Made by a program: the position numbers and the translations under genes. Shown here piece after piece: positions 55,801 through 64,000 of a stretch of DNA of 64,000 nt. The DNA lies in NCBI RefSeq assembly GCF_024708915.1, contig NZ_JANJXQ010000133.1:1-64000 (forward strand). The letters run 5' to 3'. Positions within the stretch are counted from its first letter, which is position 1. Each line of letters begins with the position of its first letter. Under the pieces are notes generated by a model. That model was not told the origin of the DNA, ran no database searches, and saw only the letters and a program-made list of their open reading frames with translations. Source of the DNA: Thiobacillus sp. Lineage in GTDB: Bacteria; Pseudomonadota; Gammaproteobacteria; Burkholderiales; Thiobacillaceae.

Positions 55801-56550
55801 ATGATCGCCACAGCCGGCCTTGTGGACTTCCACTGCCACCTCGATCTTTACCCGGACCATGCCGTGGCGGTTCGGGATGCGGAGGCGGCCGGGGTGTTCA
55901 CGCTGGCGGTGACGACAACGCCTCGCGCCTGGCCTCGCAATCACGAACTCGCACAGCGCACGAAGCATGTTCGAGCGGCGCTAGGGCTGCACCCGCAGTT
56001 GGTCGCGGAGCGTGAAAACGAGATCGAGCTATGGGACCGGCACCTTTCGGAGACTCGCTACGTCGGCGAGGTCGGGTTGGACGCCGGTCCCCGGTTCTTC
56101 AAGTCACTTGAAGCGCAGAAGCGGGTGTTCCAGCACGTGTTGCAGCGTTGCGCGCAGGCAGGCGACAAGATCATCACTGTCCATAGCATCCGATCGGCCA
56201 AGGCGGTACTCGATCTTGTCGAGGCGCATCTGCCGCCAGAGCGTGGCGGGATCGTCCTGCACTGGTTTACGGGAACGAAGAGCGAAGCTAAGCGGGCGTT
56301 GGAGCTGGGCTGTTACTTCTCGATCAACGCGGGGATGCTGGATAATGTGAGGCACACGGCGATGGTCCAGGCCATCCCCTTGGATCGACTGTTGACGGAA
56401 ACGGACGGCCCCTTCACTCACGTGGGCGAGCGGCCCTCCCAGCCAGCGGATGTGGCGGTCGTGGTGGAAGCATTGGGCCGTTTGCATGGTCTACCTGCGA
56501 CCGAAGTGGCGAGCGTCATTCGTGACAATCTTCGGACGCTGTTGGCGTAG
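55801..56550 (+). CDS. qatD: QatD, TatD-like metal-dependent nuclease
   Basis: A 249-residue TatD-family hydrolase: VDFHCHLD (metal-binding histidines), LGLHPQL, GEVGLD, HSIRSAKA, LHWFTG and LLTETDGPF. Last gene of the Qat operon, 13 bp after qatC. I chose the ATG at 55801 because it places VDFHCHLD at the normal N-terminal position. Confidence 0.9.
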   Translation: MIATAGLVDFHCHLDLYPDHAVAVRDAEAAGVFTLAVTTTPRAWPRNHELAQRTKHVRAALGLHPQLVAERENEIELWDRHLSETRYVGEVGLDAGPRFFKSLEAQKRVFQHVLQRCAQAGDKIITVHSIRSAKAVLDLVEAHLPPERGGIVLHWFTGTKSEAKRALELGCYFSINAGMLDNVRHTAMVQAIPLDRLLTETDGPFTHVGERPSQPADVAVVVEALGRLHGLPATEVASVIRDNLRTLLA

Positions 56551-56674
56551 GAGATGGTCTGAACGAAGGAGGGCGGTGTGGTCAGCCTGGAGATGATAGT
56601 TGACGATAGATGCGCTGGAGTAGCCGCCCGTCCAATCGAGTCCATCTCCCGCACCGGCAAAAGCACTCATTTTT

Positions 56675-56694
56675 TGACGGTATAAATGACGGTA
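56675..56694. repeat. TGACGGTA pair near the right end (putative arm sites)
   Basis: TGACGGTA at 56675-56682 and 56687-56694, 12 bp apart start to start, as in the left-end pair at 3948 and 3960. They lie 62-81 bp inside the right core repeat. Probable integrase arm sites. Confidence 0.55.
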
Positions 56695-56752
56695 AAGTAT
56701 GATGAAGAAGACTAAGAAAGCTAGTGTTTATGCCGGTTTACAGCTACCGGAA

Positions 56753-56770
56753 ACCATCGAGTGGGAGTGA
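56753..56770 (+). other. attR: right junction of the element
   Basis: ATCGAGTGGGA at 56756-56766 is identical to the guaA core at 3818-3828, and the flanking bases encode L-P-E-T-I-E-W-E-stop, matching the GuaA C-terminus. After excision the chromosome would still encode a full GuaA. Confidence 0.75.
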
Positions 56771-57298
56771 TGTGTGTCTGTAGTTAATTGTTTTATAAGT
56801 GAAAATAGCTTGAGCATTGATAATGCATCATCAATCATCAACAAGATTATTTCATTTGCAAAACAAGGAGATAATTCGGCAATAGCGTAGGCGATCAGCA
56901 CCTTTTGACGGTATTGCTCCAGTTTTTCGGTCAGCCCGTCAAGCGTTCAGGGGCTGACCGTCTGCGTCGGCTGTAAAACAAAAAAATAAACGCCCGTTGA
57001 ATTTGTGCTGGTTGTGAGGTAGCAGAGCGTAAATACTCAGCGAGCGTTGATTATTCGGTCGGATCGGTAAAAGTCTGCGACCGCGCAAAAGGTCGCGACC
57101 TTGGGTAAAGATGCTCCATTTTATCTGCATAAAGCCTAAAAATAGGCTGTTACGCCAGATAGTTGCGCTTAGAGGGCTAAAAATAGACCTGTTCGTTGGC
57201 GTCATTGCATCGTTAACGTCTGCTCGCAAGTACGAGTATCGCGACAGTTTTTTCTGATGCGGCTTGATATTGATTGAATTATTTGAGATAGTTAAAGT
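56771..57298. other. A+T-rich gap right of attR
   Basis: About 530 bp without a convincing gene, clearly richer in A+T than the surroundings. It holds another TGACGGTA (56906-56913) and a perfect 10-bp hairpin (CGGTCAGCCC at 56928-56937 with its complement at 56951-56960). GTCAGCCCGT is also seen in the left end at 4003-4012. This suggests residue of a related element rather than plain chromosome. Confidence 0.5.
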
Positions 57299-58042
57299 GT
57301 GGCTTTAATTCAATCACATAGTTCAATACAGCGCTTGCTTGAGGCTCTGCCGCGTGGCGAGCCCGTGGAAACATCCACACTGGCTGCACACGGCGTTTCT
57401 CCGCAACTGGCATCCTACCTAGCCAAGCGTGGATGGTTGCAACATCTGTCGCGAGGTCTGTATTTGCTCGTCGGCGATCAACCGAGCCGGGACGGATGCC
57501 TGACCTATTTGGCGCGGCGTATTCCCGGATTTCATGTCGGCGGCAAGACTGCGCTGGCCTGGCGGGGAATCCGGCACAATCTGGCCACCCGCGAGCAACT
57601 GGAACTATGGGGCGATCAGCCGGTGCGGCTGCCCGCCTGGCTGACGGAGCACTATCCCAGCAGCTACCAGACTACCCGATTATTCGATGTCGGCTTCCCC
57701 AGCGATTTTGGACTACAGCCTTTGCCCGAGAATCTGGATGGCCCTCGTGTATCCGTTCCGGAACGCGCGCTGCTGGAAATGCTGTGCAATGTTGGCAAAC
57801 AGCAATCGGTGGAAGAAGCCATGCACCTGACGGAGAGTCTGCGCAATCCCCGTCCGGAAGTGCTCGACAAGCTGCTCACTCATTGCACCCGCATCAAGGT
57901 GGTTCGGCTGGCACGCCAGTTCGCCGACGAGCTCGAATTGCCTTGGGCGGAAATCGTCCACCCGCACAGCCAGCGCATGGGCAGCGACCGCCGCTGGATG
58001 CTACGTACCCGCAACGGCGAACTCCTGAGCCTGAAGAAATAA
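57299..58042 (+). CDS. AbiEi-family antitoxin (second system)
   Basis: A 247-residue protein with a GTG start. The N-terminal winged helix-turn-helix region (GVSPQLASYLAKRGWLQHLSRG) and the following RIPGFHVGGKTALAWRG match the AbiEi antitoxin family. The TAA overlaps the next ATG (TAATG). Predicted autoregulator and antitoxin for the adjoining nucleotidyltransferase. Confidence 0.85.
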   Translation: MALIQSHSSIQRLLEALPRGEPVETSTLAAHGVSPQLASYLAKRGWLQHLSRGLYLLVGDQPSRDGCLTYLARRIPGFHVGGKTALAWRGIRHNLATREQLELWGDQPVRLPAWLTEHYPSSYQTTRLFDVGFPSDFGLQPLPENLDGPRVSVPERALLEMLCNVGKQQSVEEAMHLTESLRNPRPEVLDKLLTHCTRIKVVRLARQFADELELPWAEIVHPHSQRMGSDRRWMLRTRNGELLSLKK

Positions 58043-58968
58043 TGGATCGCCAATACGTCGATGCCGTCCGCCTGCTGCTCACGGTCGCACCGGTGATATT
58101 CGAGTCGCCGCGTTTTGCGCTGAAGGGTGGCACCGCACTCAACCTTTTTGTACAGGACTTGCCCAGGTTATCGGTGGATATCGATGTCGTCTTCACGGAT
58201 CATGCCCTGGAGCGTGAACCAGCACTCATCGCGATCGGCAATGATCTCCAGGCAGCCAAGGCCAAGCTGGAACGCATGGGCTACTCGGCCAACATACGCA
58301 AAACGCAAAAGGGTGACGAGGCCAAGTTGCTGGTGGCGGATCAATCCAGCCAGATCAAGGTCGAGGTGAATTTCGTCTTCCGTGGAACGCTGTTGCCCGT
58401 GGTGCTGCGTACTTTGGTGAATTCGGCACGCGACCTGTTCACTACGGCAATGGAATTGCCGGTCCTTGCCATTCCCGAACTGTATGGCAGCAAGCTGGTT
58501 GCCGCGCTGGATCGTCAGCATCCGCGCGACTGGTTCGACGTTGCCGCCATGATTGACGGTTTTGGCCTCGACGCCTCAATGGTCGACTGTTTTGTCGCCT
58601 ACCTCGCCGGACACAATCGCCCGATCCACGAGGTGCTGTTCTCGAACGACCTGCCGCTGGATGAAATTTTCAACAGCGATTTTGTCGGCATGACCGCTGC
58701 CGACATTCCGCTGCAACGGCTGATCGAAACCCGGCAGCACATTCGTCGGGAACTGCCCAAGGTGCTCACTGATGCGCATCGGCACTTCCTGCTTTCTTTC
58801 GTGCGCGCGGAACCCGACTGGTCGCTGATGCCATTCGAGCATCTCAAGGACATGCCTGCGATCCGCTGGAAGCTGTTCAACCTGGAAAAACTGCGCACAG
58901 TTAGCAAGGTCCGGTTTGAGCTACAGGCTACTGAAATCATGAAACGCTTTGACCGATTTCGGCAGTGA
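58042..58968 (+). CDS. AbiEii-family nucleotidyltransferase toxin
   Basis: A 308-residue AbiEii/AbiGii toxin. The core motif is FALKGGTALNLF with, after a short gap, LSVDIDVVF (metal-binding aspartates); KLVAALDRQHPRDWFDV is a second family motif. It overlaps the preceding antitoxin by 1 bp and the next gene by 4 bp (GTGA), so all three are translationally coupled. Confidence 0.9.
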   Translation: MDRQYVDAVRLLLTVAPVIFESPRFALKGGTALNLFVQDLPRLSVDIDVVFTDHALEREPALIAIGNDLQAAKAKLERMGYSANIRKTQKGDEAKLLVADQSSQIKVEVNFVFRGTLLPVVLRTLVNSARDLFTTAMELPVLAIPELYGSKLVAALDRQHPRDWFDVAAMIDGFGLDASMVDCFVAYLAGHNRPIHEVLFSNDLPLDEIFNSDFVGMTAADIPLQRLIETRQHIRRELPKVLTDAHRHFLLSFVRAEPDWSLMPFEHLKDMPAIRWKLFNLEKLRTVSKVRFELQATEIMKRFDRFRQ

Positions 58969-61355
58969 AGTCACTTGACAAACAACTCGCTGACCAGCAG
59001 CAGGAGTGCGCACAACTGCGCAGCGAAAATGCCCGTCTGATTTCCCTGCTGGAAAAACACAGCATCGCTCATTCCGTCGATCCGCCTCCGCCGGCACTGC
59101 CAGCCACACCCCCTCGCGCCAATTCGCACCTCAGTACCGAACAGAAGATCGCACTTTTTCGAAAACTGTTCCGTGGCCGCACCGATGTCTACCCTATCCG
59201 CTGGGAGAAGAAAGACGGTAGCAAGGCTGGCTATACGCCGGCCTGCGGCAACGAATGGAAAGTCAGTCTCTGCGACAAGAAACGGGTGAAATGCAGTGAA
59301 TGCGGAAACCGCCTGCTGCTGCCGCTCACGGATCAGGTCATTTACGACCATCTTGCCGGCGAGCATGTTGTCGGCGTTTATCCCTTGCTCGCCGATGACA
59401 CCTGCCATTTCCTCGCCGCCGACTTTGACGAGGCCGACTGGCGCGACGATGCCAAGGCCTTTGCCGCTTCCTGTCACGAACTCGGTGTGCCAGTCGCCAT
59501 CGAAATATCTCGCTCCGGTGCGGGCGCCCATGCCTGGATCTTCTTCTCGTCCGCCGTATCTGCCCGCGATGCGCGCCGCCTTGGTTCCGCCATCATCAGC
59601 CATACCTGCGCCAGAACCCGGCAGTTGAAACTTGAATCGTACGACCGGCTGTTCCCCAACCAGGACACCCTGCCCAAGGGCGGCTTCGGCAACCTGATCG
59701 CACTGCCACTCCAGAAGGAGGCTCGAGAAAAGGGCTTCAGCCTGTTCGTCGATGACGAGCTTAAACCGCATGCCGATCAGTGGACATTTCTGGCTTCCGT
59801 CCGCCCGATGTCGCTGGCGGATCTGGAGTCCACGATCCTGCGCGCTACAGGCGGTGGCCATCCCCTTGATGTGGCGTTCATCACTGAAGAAGACGAACAC
59901 GAACCGTGGAAGCGTCGGCCTATCCCCAAGAAACTGCCCGGCCCGTTGCCCGCCAAGCTCACAGCCGTACTCGCCAATCAGATTTACTTCGAGAAAGCCC
60001 AGTTACCGCAAGCGCTGATGAATCGCCTGATCCGCCTTGCGGCATTCCAGAACCCCGAGTTTTACCGAGCTCAGGCCATGCGTCGGTCAACCTGGGAATT
60101 CCCACGTGTTATTGGCTGTGCCGAAAACTATCCCCGTCACATTGCCTTGCCTCGTGGTTGTCTGGATGCAGCGACCAAGTTGCTCGACGAAAACAGCATC
60201 GGACTCGATCTCACCGACGAACGGTTTCCCGGGGAGTCGTTATCACTGAAATTCGCCGGTCAGCTCCGCCCCGATCAGGAGAAAGCGGTCAACGCCATGA
60301 TGGCCCACGATACCGGCGTCCTCTGCGCACCCACCGCGTTTGGCAAAACCGTGACGGCGGCGGCGCTGATTGCCCGGCGCGGCGTCAGCACACTGATCCT
60401 CGTCCACCGCAACGAACTCCTCAAGCAGTGGCAGGAACGATTGCGCGTTTTTCTAGGGCTCGATAAGGCCCAGCTTGGCGCCATCGGTGGCGGCAAGCGC
60501 AAGCCGACGGGGATGATCGACATCGCGTCCATGCAGTCACTTGTCCGCAACGGCGAAGTCAGTGACGAGATCGAGTACTATGGTCATGTCGTTATCGACG
60601 AGTGTCACCATCTCGCCGCACGCACCTACGAAAAGTTGTTCAAAGCGGCCAAGGCGCGTTATGTGCTTGGCCTCACGGCAACGCCGATCCGCCGCGACGG
60701 CCAGCATCCGATCATCTTCATGCAGTGCGGCCCCATTCGCCATGAAGCCAGCCGACCGGAAGCTGCGCCAAGATCATTGACGGTGATTCCGCGAACCCTG
60801 ACGACTCAAGTGATCGGCGATCCTGCCATGCCTATTCAGGATATTTTCCGGCAGCTTGCCAGCAGCGCCGAGCGCAGTCAGCGGATCGTCGACGATGTGC
60901 TCCACACTTATCGATCCGGTCGCAGCATCCTCGTCCTCACGGAGCGTACCGAGCATCTCTCCACCTTGGAGCTGGCCCTTACCGGCCAGATTGAAAACCT
61001 GTTCTCCTTGCATGGACGCATGGCCAGAAAGCAGCGCGCCGCATTATTTGAAGCGCTGGAAGCTTTGCCCGGCGATGCTCCCCGCGTATTGCTTGCTACT
61101 GGCCGGCTGGTCGGCGAAGGTTTCGATCACCCACCGCTCGATACGCTGATGCTGGCTATGCCGATTTCGTGGAAGGGCACGTTGCAACAATACGCCGGCC
61201 GCCTGCATCGTGAGCATGCCAGCAAATCGGAGGTGCTGATCTATGACTACGTCGACACTGGTAACGTGATGCTCGAACGCATGTGGGACAAGCGGCAGCG
61301 TGGCTATCGTGCCATGGGATATCGAATCGACACCATCCAGGACAAACTTTGTTGA
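58965..61355 (+). CDS. TOTE-type archaeo-eukaryotic primase fused to SF2 helicase
   Basis: A 796-residue protein with a GTG start. It has a coiled-coil N-terminus (about residues 1-30), zinc-like CxxC (KCSECGN), a primase domain with the DxD motif AADFDEADW near residue 154 and the SGAGAHAWIFF motif near 185, then a helicase (FGKTVTAAAL near 460, VIDECHHLA, LTATPIRRDG). This is the domain order of the proteins named TOTE conflict-system primases. The predicted role is a DNA-targeting response to invaders; experimental function is not known to me. Confidence 0.82.
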   Translation: MKSLDKQLADQQQECAQLRSENARLISLLEKHSIAHSVDPPPPALPATPPRANSHLSTEQKIALFRKLFRGRTDVYPIRWEKKDGSKAGYTPACGNEWKVSLCDKKRVKCSECGNRLLLPLTDQVIYDHLAGEHVVGVYPLLADDTCHFLAADFDEADWRDDAKAFAASCHELGVPVAIEISRSGAGAHAWIFFSSAVSARDARRLGSAIISHTCARTRQLKLESYDRLFPNQDTLPKGGFGNLIALPLQKEAREKGFSLFVDDELKPHADQWTFLASVRPMSLADLESTILRATGGGHPLDVAFITEEDEHEPWKRRPIPKKLPGPLPAKLTAVLANQIYFEKAQLPQALMNRLIRLAAFQNPEFYRAQAMRRSTWEFPRVIGCAENYPRHIALPRGCLDAATKLLDENSIGLDLTDERFPGESLSLKFAGQLRPDQEKAVNAMMAHDTGVLCAPTAFGKTVTAAALIARRGVSTLILVHRNELLKQWQERLRVFLGLDKAQLGAIGGGKRKPTGMIDIASMQSLVRNGEVSDEIEYYGHVVIDECHHLAARTYEKLFKAAKARYVLGLTATPIRRDGQHPIIFMQCGPIRHEASRPEAAPRSLTVIPRTLTTQVIGDPAMPIQDIFRQLASSAERSQRIVDDVLHTYRSGRSILVLTERTEHLSTLELALTGQIENLFSLHGRMARKQRAALFEALEALPGDAPRVLLATGRLVGEGFDHPPLDTLMLAMPISWKGTLQQYAGRLHREHASKSEVLIYDYVDTGNVMLERMWDKRQRGYRAMGYRIDTIQDKLC

Positions 61356-61370
61356 AGAAGAAAGGCATTC

Positions 61371-63869
61371 ATGAAGAACAAGCCGTCAAAGTTACGTGGC
61401 ACCAAGACAACCAAGCCACCCAAAGAACAAAAGCTTTCCCGTACCCATGCCCCGACGGAGATTGACCCTGTCGAGTGGCAACGGACATTGCGCCGTCAAT
61501 TCGGCCGCGAGCAGGCATTCGGGCTGGAGAACATTGGTACGGAGCCGATCTTTTCCGAGTTTCGCGTCAGCAATCCACAGTCGAAGAGCACCTACCGCGT
61601 GGCAATTCGCGGCAAGCTACCAGGCGACAACTACTGCGCCTGCCCGGATTACGCCACCAATGAGCTGGGTACCTGCAAGCACATTGAATTCGTGCTCGCG
61701 GCTTTGGAGAAGAAACGCGGTGCCAAGTCGGCCTTTGCGCGCGGCTATCAACCGCCATTCTCCGAACTGTATCTGCGCAACGATGGTGGGAGGACAATTC
61801 ATTTCCGCCCTGGAACGGATTGCCCTCCGGCTGTGCTGAAGGCAGCCGGTCTGCTGTTCGATGCGGTGCACGGAGGGATATTGCCACGGGAAAAGTTCAG
61901 CGAACTGGAGCAATTTGTCGCTGCCGTGGCCAAGAGCGGCCATGAACTGCGCGCCTATGACGATGCGCTGGACTTTGTTGCCGGGTGGCGAGATGCCGAT
62001 CGGCGAGCGGTCACGCTCGACGGCATCTTCCCACGAGGGTGTGCCGATCCTTCGTTGAGGAAGTTGCTCAAGGTGCCGATGTATCCCTATCAGACTGAAG
62101 GTGCATTGTTTGCCGTGCGGGCGGGCAGGGCGCTGATCGGGGATGAAATGGGTCTGGGCAAGACCATCCAGGCCATCGCTGCCACCGAAATTCTGGCTCA
62201 GCATTTTGGTGTCTCGAAAGTGCTGGTGATCTGCCCGACCTCGCTCAAGTATCAGTGGCAAAGCGAGATCAAGCGTTTTTCCGGTCGCGATTCCTTCGTC
62301 ATCGCCGGAGGTCGTGCGCAACGGCAGAAGGATTACATTCGCGACGATTTCTGCAAGATCACCAATTACGAAAAGCTTCAGCCCGATCTGGACTTGATCG
62401 CGGCCTGGGCACCCGATCTGGTGATCGTCGATGAGGCGCAGCGCGTCAAGAACTGGAACACCATCGCCGCCCGCGCGCTGAAGCGCATCGACAGTCCCTA
62501 CGCCGTGGTGCTGACCGGCACGCCGCTGGAAAATAAACTGGAGGAACTGATTTCCATCGTCCAGTTCGTCGATCAGCACCGCCTCGGGCCAACCTGGAAG
62601 TTGCTGCATGAGCATCAGGTCAAGGACGAGCACGGGCGCGTCACCGGCTACACCGGGCTGGAAAAGATTGGTCAGACGCTCGCACCGATCATGATTCGCC
62701 GGCGCAAATCCGAAGTTCTGACGCAGTTGCCCGAGCGCACCGACCAGAACCTGCTGGTACCGATGACTGAATTGCAGATGACTTACCATCAGGAAAACGC
62801 GGAGATCGTCACCAAGATCGTGCAGCGCTGGCGCAAGATGAAGTTCCTTTCCGACAAGGACCAGCGGCGGCTGACCTGCGCCTTGCAGAACATGCGCATG
62901 TCGTGCAACAGCACCTATCTGCTCGACCAGGAAAGCGACCACGGCGTCAAGGCAGATGAACTGGCGGCGTTGTTCGACGACCTGTTCGAGCAGCCGGACG
63001 CCAAGGCTGTGGTGTTCAGCCAATGGACGCGCACCCACGACATCGTGATCCGGCGCCTGGAAGCGCGCGGCATCGGTTACGTTAGCTTTCATGGCGGGGT
63101 GCCTTCGGAAAAGCGCCCGGCGCTGGTGGACCGCTTTCGCGACGATCCCGACTGCCGCGTGTTCCTGTCGACCGATGCGGGCGCGACGGGACTGAATTTG
63201 CAGCATGCATCGACTCTTGTGAACATGGACTTGCCCTGGAATCCCGCGCTGCTCGAACAGCGTATTGCCCGAATCCACCGCATGGGTCAGAAACGGCCGG
63301 TGCAAATCGTCAATTTCGTCGCCAAGGGAACGATCGAGGAGGGCATGCTCTCGGTGCTGGCCTTCAAGCGTTCGCTGTCGGCAGGAATTCTCGATGGTGG
63401 AATGGGCGAGATATCGCTGGGCGGCTCGCGCCTGAATCGCTTCATGAAGGATGTCGAGAACGTCACGGGCCACATGGGTGAAGGCGAGAGCATCACGCCT
63501 GCCGAAGAGGCGGCAGGTGTGACGACTGTGAACGAAATTCCCTCCGTGCCGGAAATGCATGCGGAGACAAAAGTCGGCTCTGGCGAGACGGCGGTTTCGG
63601 CGCATGGCGAGCACGACGTACCGGAACAGCTCCCGAGCAATGCCGCCGATCCCTGGCAAGCGCTGGCGCAGCTTGGGACTCAGTTGGTTTCCGCACTCGG
63701 AGCAGCCGGTAATCCCGCAGCTCCGGCGCATCCATGGATCGAGCGTGATCCGGATACCGGGGCGCAAAGTCTCAAAGTCCCGTTGCCATCACCTGAAACG
63801 GCGAGGCAAATTGCCGATGCACTTTCAATGGTGGCGAATGCCTTGCGAGGTCAGAGTCCATTACCATGA
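61371..63869 (+). CDS. SWIM/SNF2 helicase of the same operon
   Basis: An 832-residue protein. A SWIM zinc finger (CACPDYATNELGTCKH) lies near residues 85-105, then a SNF2-type double-stranded-DNA translocase: IGDEMGLGKTIQ (near 256), VIVDEAQRVKNW, VLTGTPLENKLEEL and the motif-VI region QRIARIHRMGQKRPVQ. The tail beyond about 700 is low in complexity. It lies 16 bp after the TOTE-like gene. Confidence 0.9.
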   Translation: MKNKPSKLRGTKTTKPPKEQKLSRTHAPTEIDPVEWQRTLRRQFGREQAFGLENIGTEPIFSEFRVSNPQSKSTYRVAIRGKLPGDNYCACPDYATNELGTCKHIEFVLAALEKKRGAKSAFARGYQPPFSELYLRNDGGRTIHFRPGTDCPPAVLKAAGLLFDAVHGGILPREKFSELEQFVAAVAKSGHELRAYDDALDFVAGWRDADRRAVTLDGIFPRGCADPSLRKLLKVPMYPYQTEGALFAVRAGRALIGDEMGLGKTIQAIAATEILAQHFGVSKVLVICPTSLKYQWQSEIKRFSGRDSFVIAGGRAQRQKDYIRDDFCKITNYEKLQPDLDLIAAWAPDLVIVDEAQRVKNWNTIAARALKRIDSPYAVVLTGTPLENKLEELISIVQFVDQHRLGPTWKLLHEHQVKDEHGRVTGYTGLEKIGQTLAPIMIRRRKSEVLTQLPERTDQNLLVPMTELQMTYHQENAEIVTKIVQRWRKMKFLSDKDQRRLTCALQNMRMSCNSTYLLDQESDHGVKADELAALFDDLFEQPDAKAVVFSQWTRTHDIVIRRLEARGIGYVSFHGGVPSEKRPALVDRFRDDPDCRVFLSTDAGATGLNLQHASTLVNMDLPWNPALLEQRIARIHRMGQKRPVQIVNFVAKGTIEEGMLSVLAFKRSLSAGILDGGMGEISLGGSRLNRFMKDVENVTGHMGEGESITPAEEAAGVTTVNEIPSVPEMHAETKVGSGETAVSAHGEHDVPEQLPSNAADPWQALAQLGTQLVSALGAAGNPAAPAHPWIERDPDTGAQSLKVPLPSPETARQIADALSMVANALRGQSPLP

Positions 63870-64000
63870 CCGACCATCGCGCAGCCAGTCGGCTATGATC
63901 GGCACCGGTGTTTGAACCAATAGTCCTGAATAGTCAGTACGGGATCAAGTTTCCGTCATCGCCCGGAAACCCGCATGAACACTAAGCATTCTTCAGGAGA
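63870..64000. other. end of window, no complete gene
   Basis: An ATG at 63975 opens a frame (MNTKHSSG) running off the window. It lacks a strong ribosome-binding site, so it is only a possible next gene. Nothing else was seen in this stretch. Confidence 0.25.

Noticed and set aside
61617..63767. 716-codon open frame opposite the SNF2 helicase
   Set aside because: G+C-rich DNA leaves long open antisense frames; the forward protein has full helicase motifs and the antisense translation shows no family.

Overview
The window is G+C-rich DNA from a proteobacterium. The guaB - SIMPL gene - guaA order and the sequence of IMP dehydrogenase look betaproteobacterial (Rhodocyclales/Burkholderiales-like), but the genus cannot be fixed from this sequence alone. 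Positions 1-3832 are chromosomal core: guaB, a small DUF541 gene and guaA.

From the 3' end of guaA (3818) to a second copy of the guaA tail at about 56766 lies an integrative conjugative element of about 53 kb. An 11-bp identical core (ATCGAGTGGGA), inside a longer match that still encodes the GuaA C-terminus TIEWE-stop, marks both ends. A P4-type tyrosine integrase sits just inside the left end, and TGACGGTA motifs lie near both ends. The backbone resembles Tn4371-family elements. It has a trbI-G-F-L-J-E-D-C-B / copG / traG mating-pair operon, eexN and lysR; then a relaxase / unknown ORF / traF / DUF2840 / RHH / parA operon; then an iteron-type origin next to repA; then regulatory and leading-region-like genes (AlpA-type HTH, DUF2285, two DUF2958, XRE, endonuclease/phosphatase, DUF736, DUF932, radC).

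Two cargo regions interrupt the backbone. Cargo 1 (about 19.4-26.4 kb) is a quorum-sensing-linked biosynthetic unit. A LuxR/RsaM-like/LuxI circuit with lux-box-like sites leads into a tightly coupled operon: luxI, a fusion of a sugar-isomerase TIM barrel with a complete LuxS (S-ribosylhomocysteinase) domain, a C7-type sugar phosphate cyclase (2-epi-5-epi-valiolone-synthase-like), and an MFS exporter. Beside it is ribB under an FMN riboswitch. I consider this operon the best candidate for an undescribed system: an AHL-controlled route to an exported small molecule, encoded on a mobile element.

Cargo 2 (about 40.8-56.5 kb) is a defence island in two operons. The first is RHH - Vsr - Dcm - GHKL ATPase - Mrr-like/SF2 helicase - unknown - HNH-like. 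The second is AbiEi - AbiEii - restriction endonuclease - poly-gamma-glutamate-hydrolase-like protein - QatA-QatB-QatC-QatD.

Right of the element (56771-64000) is an A+T-rich gap of about 530 bp with further integrase-motif-like sequence. A third conflict operon follows: AbiEi - AbiEii - TOTE-type primase-helicase - SWIM/SNF2 helicase. It may be a second island in the same guaA site. No rRNA, tRNA, CRISPR array or insertion sequence was seen.
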